This document shows positions 22,093-24,466 of a stretch of DNA of 24,466 nucleotides, piece by piece. The stretch is from positions 1 through 24,466 of the forward strand of contig JAKAME010000013.1 of NCBI GenBank assembly GCA_021813025.1, given 5' to 3'. Below the pieces are notes generated by a model. The model made no database searches, was not told where the DNA came from, and saw only the letters and a program-made list of their open reading frames with translations. Each line of letters starts with the position of its first letter. The stretch's first letter is position 1. The position numbers and the translations under genes are program-made. The DNA comes from Microcaldota archaeon. Lineage in GTDB: Archaea > Micrarchaeota > Micrarchaeia > Anstonellales > Anstonellaceae.

Positions 22093-22120
22093 CCATTGGA
22101 TTTGCCGGGGCGCGGGCAGC

Positions 22121-22966
22121 TTACCCCTGGAAATACTGCCTGAATTTCGGCGTAGTGGAAAGCGACATGGTGCGCCCTGCCGGCTTGGCCTGCACGAATC
22201 CCTTGTCTATCAGCTCTGCCGCATCCTCGTAAATGCCGCCCCCCAAGCGCCTGAACAGCTCGCGCTTTGTGATTCCCTCGTGGCGCGAGACGTAGGCCAG
22301 GGTGCGCAGCGCGTGCTTGGGTATTTCGGCCTCGCCCGCGAAGCGGCGCACCGCTGGCGCGAAGGCCGCGCGTATCCTCATCGCCCATTTTCCGGGGTTT
22401 TCCTCCACAACTTCCAAAGAGGAGCCGCTCTGCTCGTACTGTGCCGCGAGCTGGTTGAGCAGGCCGCTCACATGGCCTACCGCGCCTATTCCCACCAGTT
22501 TGCCCAGCTCGGCCGCAGGCATGCCTGAGCCTGACATGAACAGCGCGGCTTCGAGCACCCTCAGCGGCTCGAGCATGCTGGCAGGCATTGAAGACGGCGG
22601 CTCTTGAGGGGAATAAAGCGGAACAGCCTCGTCGTCAGCCTCCGGCGTTTGCGGCAGGATTGGAGCAGGAGTTTTCGAGAAAGGCCCGGGCGCTTCCCTG
22701 TCCAGCTCCGCGTTTTCCTCTTTCAGAGGCTCAAGCAGGGTCTGCAAACTGGTTGCAGACGTGCTGTCAGGCACCGGTTCTTCTTCCGGCGGCGCGCGCG
22801 GGCGGCGGGGAGAGGCTTTGGAATGGCGGGAGGAGGCTTTGGCAGGGGCCGGGCTTGCCTCCACCGCGGTTTTTTCAGCCTTTTTTTCCTCTGCCCCAGC
22901 TTCTTGCGCCGGCATTTCCTCCTGCAAGAGGGGCTTCACATACACCGACATCCTGGAGCGTGCCAT
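22121..22966 (-). CDS. scpB: ScpB-like condensin subunit with long disordered N-terminus
   Basis: A 281-residue protein. The C-terminal 150 residues form the two winged-helix domains of ScpB: L-R-V-L-E-A-A-L-F-M-S-G through L-G-K-L-V-G-I, and H-A-L-R-T-L-A-Y-V-S-R-H-E-G-I-T-K-R-E-L-F-R-R-L-G-G-G-I-Y-E-D. ScpB dimers bind the ScpA kleisin in the SMC complex that compacts and segregates chromosomes. The first 125 residues are low-complexity (Ala, Pro, Glu, Lys, Ser) and probably unfolded; typical ScpB lacks this. I start at the ATG at 22966, four bases after the scpA stop, implying translational coupling. The frame stays open upstream to 23032 inside scpA. No smc gene is in the window. Confidence 0.82.
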   Translation of the reverse strand: MARSRMSVYVKPLLQEEMPAQEAGAEEKKAEKTAVEASPAPAKASSRHSKASPRRPRAPPEEEPVPDSTSATSLQTLLEPLKEENAELDREAPGPFSKTPAPILPQTPEADDEAVPLYSPQEPPSSMPASMLEPLRVLEAALFMSGSGMPAAELGKLVGIGAVGHVSGLLNQLAAQYEQSGSSLEVVEENPGKWAMRIRAAFAPAVRRFAGEAEIPKHALRTLAYVSRHEGITKRELFRRLGGGIYEDAAELIDKGFVQAKPAGRTMSLSTTPKFRQYFQG

Positions 22967-22970
22967 AATC

Positions 22971-23750
22971 TCATCCAATCGAGGCCTTCCGGCCCTCCTT
23001 TGTTTGCAGCGAGCGAATAAAAATCTCCCCAAAGAACGGGTCCTGCGCCATGCTCACCTCGCCGCGCTGGGCAAGGAAGAGAAGGGGCAGCAAGGTATAA
23101 ACAACAGCATGGCGGGTGGGCTCGTTCAGCAAGGCGGAGAAAAGCACCAGCCCCTCCCCGTCCTTTGCCCTCGCGATTTTGCCTTTCAATCCCTCCACTT
23201 CCGCATCGAGGTTGAATTCGGCCAGCTTGATTTCAATTGCCGCAGGCAGCAGCACTTCGGCCGGCCTCTCCTGCCGGCTTCGCTCGCGCTCGAAAACCTC
23301 CTCAACGGCAGCCACCAGCTCCTCGAGGCTTACGCGCCTCTTGGGCGGGATGCGGCCCCTCAATTCCAGCACGGGTATTTCTGACGAATCAACCGGCCCG
23401 CCATACTCTTCCAGCGTGGTCTGCGCAGGCTCCTCGTCAAGCTTGAGCATGTCTGACTTGAAGCGCAGGAGAATGGCTGCCGCGAGAATGAGGTTGGCCG
23501 GCACGCGCAAATCATTCATTGTCATCTTCTTCACTTGCTCGATGTAATGGCGGGTGATTTCCACCACGTCGATGTTCCACGGGTCGAGGGCCTGCGTGTG
23601 CACCAGCTCCATCAGCACCTCGCGCCATGTCGGCATCAGCACTATGGTTTCCAGATTCCGCTCCCCGGCCGGCAGCGCCGGGGCAGAGAGGGGCTTCTCC
23701 TCGTAAAGCTCGCTCTCCTCCATCTGCGTCTGCTGCCCGGCCGCCTTCAT
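22971..23750 (-). CDS. scpA: ScpA kleisin, condensin subunit
   Basis: A 259-residue kleisin that bridges SMC heads. The N-terminal domain has the signature M-E-L-V-H-T-Q-A-L-D-P-W-N-I-D-V-V-E-I-T-R-H-Y, followed by N-L-I-L-A-A-A-I-L-L-R-F-K-S-D-M-L, the stretch that contacts the SMC neck. The C-terminal winged helix reads H-A-V-V-Y-T-L-L-P-L-L-F-L-A-Q-R-G-E-V-S-M-A-Q-D-P-F-F-G-E-I. Length equals bacterial and archaeal ScpA. The ATG at 23750 is chosen because a TATA box is centred 26-27 bp upstream; earlier in-frame starts give a poor extension. scpB follows directly. Confidence 0.9.
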   Translation of the reverse strand: MKAAGQQTQMEESELYEEKPLSAPALPAGERNLETIVLMPTWREVLMELVHTQALDPWNIDVVEITRHYIEQVKKMTMNDLRVPANLILAAAILLRFKSDMLKLDEEPAQTTLEEYGGPVDSSEIPVLELRGRIPPKRRVSLEELVAAVEEVFERERSRQERPAEVLLPAAIEIKLAEFNLDAEVEGLKGKIARAKDGEGLVLFSALLNEPTRHAVVYTLLPLLFLAQRGEVSMAQDPFFGEIFIRSLQTKEGRKASIG

Positions 23751-23772
23751 GGGCCGCATTTGGTGAAAAAGG

Positions 23773-23780
23773 GATAAAAA
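23773..23780 (-). promoter_or_regulatory. TATA box of scpAB
   Basis: TTTTTATC on the minus strand is centred 26-27 bp before the scpA ATG at 23750. Confidence 0.55.
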
Positions 23781-23820
23781 GACGACATATGGCCGTTCAG
23801 CCCTAGGGCGACCGGCGCTC

Positions 23821-24466
23821 TCACTTGCGCTGGCTTTCCTTCCACTCCTGCAGCCGGCGCGCCTCCCGCTCCCGCTCCGAACCGGGCGCCATGCGGTCCA
23901 GCGCCCCTTGCAGGAGGACGATGGCTGCATCTATATTCTCTAGCCGGTACAGCAAGAACGCCAAGTTGATGCGGGGGGTCGGATAGGCCGGGTTGAGGGC
24001 GATGCTCTCCTCGAATGCCCTGCCGGCCCGTTCGATGTCGCGCATGCTCTCCTCCGGCTGCTGCAGCCCCAGATTCACCTCGGCGCGCAGGGCCCAGAGC
24101 GTGCCGCAGAAGCAGAGCCAGTATTCGCTTCCTCCGTCAGGCGCAAGGCGCATCGCATCCGCCAGCTCTGTCTGGGCCGCATCCAGCACACGCTTCGCGC
24201 AGGCCCAGTCGCCCGCATCCTGCGTGCGGATGGCCTCATTCACCCTGAAGGCCGATTCGGCGCAGAACCATTCCGCAATTCCCGCCCCGTTTTTCTGCAC
24301 CACCGCCTCCTCCAGCGCCATCTCGCTGTAGCGGCCGTATTCTTCTCGCATCTGCTCTGGCGAGCGATGGACTAGCAAGAATTTGGCCTGCCGGCCCTCA
24401 TGCCAGACTGGCTCAAGATAGAGCCGGCCCACCCTCAGCACCACGTGCGTCTGGTCCAGAGATCGG
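23821..24466 (-). CDS. TPR-like protein, 5' end outside the window
   Basis: The frame is open from the right edge to a stop at 23821; at least 214 residues are visible. A GTG at 24444 could be a start, but the seven codons upstream are also open, so the gene may extend further. The second half shows tetratricopeptide-like helix pairs: A-L-R-A-E-V-N-L-G near residue 120, then A-G-R-A-F-E-E-S-I-A-L-N-P-A-Y-P and R-I-N-L-A-F-L-L-Y-R-L-E-N-I-D-A-A-I, with the A-L-N-P end of the TPR consensus. TPRs bind other proteins. No catalytic motif or signal peptide is seen. It precedes scpAB on the same strand but that operon has its own promoter. Confidence 0.7.
   Translation of the reverse strand, partial: RSLDQTHVVLRVGRLYLEPVWHEGRQAKFLLVHRSPEQMREEYGRYSEMALEEAVVQKNGAGIAEWFCAESAFRVNEAIRTQDAGDWACAKRVLDAAQTELADAMRLAPDGGSEYWLCFCGTLWALRAEVNLGLQQPEESMRDIERAGRAFEESIALNPAYPTPRINLAFLLYRLENIDAAIVLLQGALDRMAPGSEREREARRLQEWKESQRK

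Noticed and set aside
1..24466. CRISPR array, insertion sequence or prophage
   Set aside because: No regularly spaced repeats, transposase, integrase or phage structural genes were seen on either strand.

Overview
The window looks like an archaeal chromosome segment of roughly 58-60% GC by eye, gene-dense, with genes on both strands. The archaeal call rests on several points. The information-processing and metabolic genes are of archaeal type: deoxyhypusine synthase family, archaeal-type TyrRS, archaeal UMP kinase, translin family, Mre11-like nuclease and ScpA/ScpB. In addition, many genes have an A/T-rich TATA-like box centred about 25-29 bp upstream of the start codon with almost no leader, the classic archaeal leaderless arrangement. 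I used that spacing to choose several starts. A small-genome or DPANN-type archaeon is plausible but is only a guess.

Layout. 2-256: 3' end of a beta-propeller glycosidase-like gene. 335-3649 (minus): three ion transporters (CaCA-type cation antiporter, CPA2 cation/proton antiporter, ZIP metal transporter), each with its own apparent promoter. 3774-6292 (minus): deoxyhypusine synthase family enzyme followed by a GCS2-type carboxylate-amine ligase. 6454-7134 (plus): HAD phosphatase. 7230-8325: an accessory-looking patch holding an unrecognised basic protein preceded by a strongly structured RNA candidate, and an AT-rich three-helix membrane protein translationally coupled to the end of the next gene. 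8325-11870 (minus): B12-dependent class II ribonucleotide reductase. 11871-12198: non-coding. 12223-12828 (plus): VapBC toxin-antitoxin pair with a perfect palindromic operator between TATA box and start codon.

12876-16852 (plus): TyrRS, an unrecognised helical protein, PurD, and an exported protein with an unusual Shine-Dalgarno leader and direct repeats. 16884-18017 (minus): Mre11-like phosphoesterase, divergent from a 24-residue single-helix membrane peptide at 18053. 18206-18976 (minus): exported thioredoxin-fold protein, divergent from a family 2 glycosyltransferase (19058-19762). 19804-21008 (minus): a small helical protein and UMP kinase; the latter shares one palindromic TATA box with a divergent translin-family gene (21060-21671). 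21713-24466 (minus): thioredoxin, ScpB, ScpA and a TPR-like protein running off the right edge.

Functional themes are nucleotide supply (PurD, UMP kinase, RNR), chromosome maintenance (ScpAB, Mre11), translation (TyrRS, deoxyhypusine synthase), redox (two thioredoxin-fold proteins) and ion homeostasis. The most unusual items are the 7772-7884 RNA candidate with its neighbour protein, the single TATA box serving two divergent leaderless genes, and the tiny membrane peptide with its interleaved divergent promoter.
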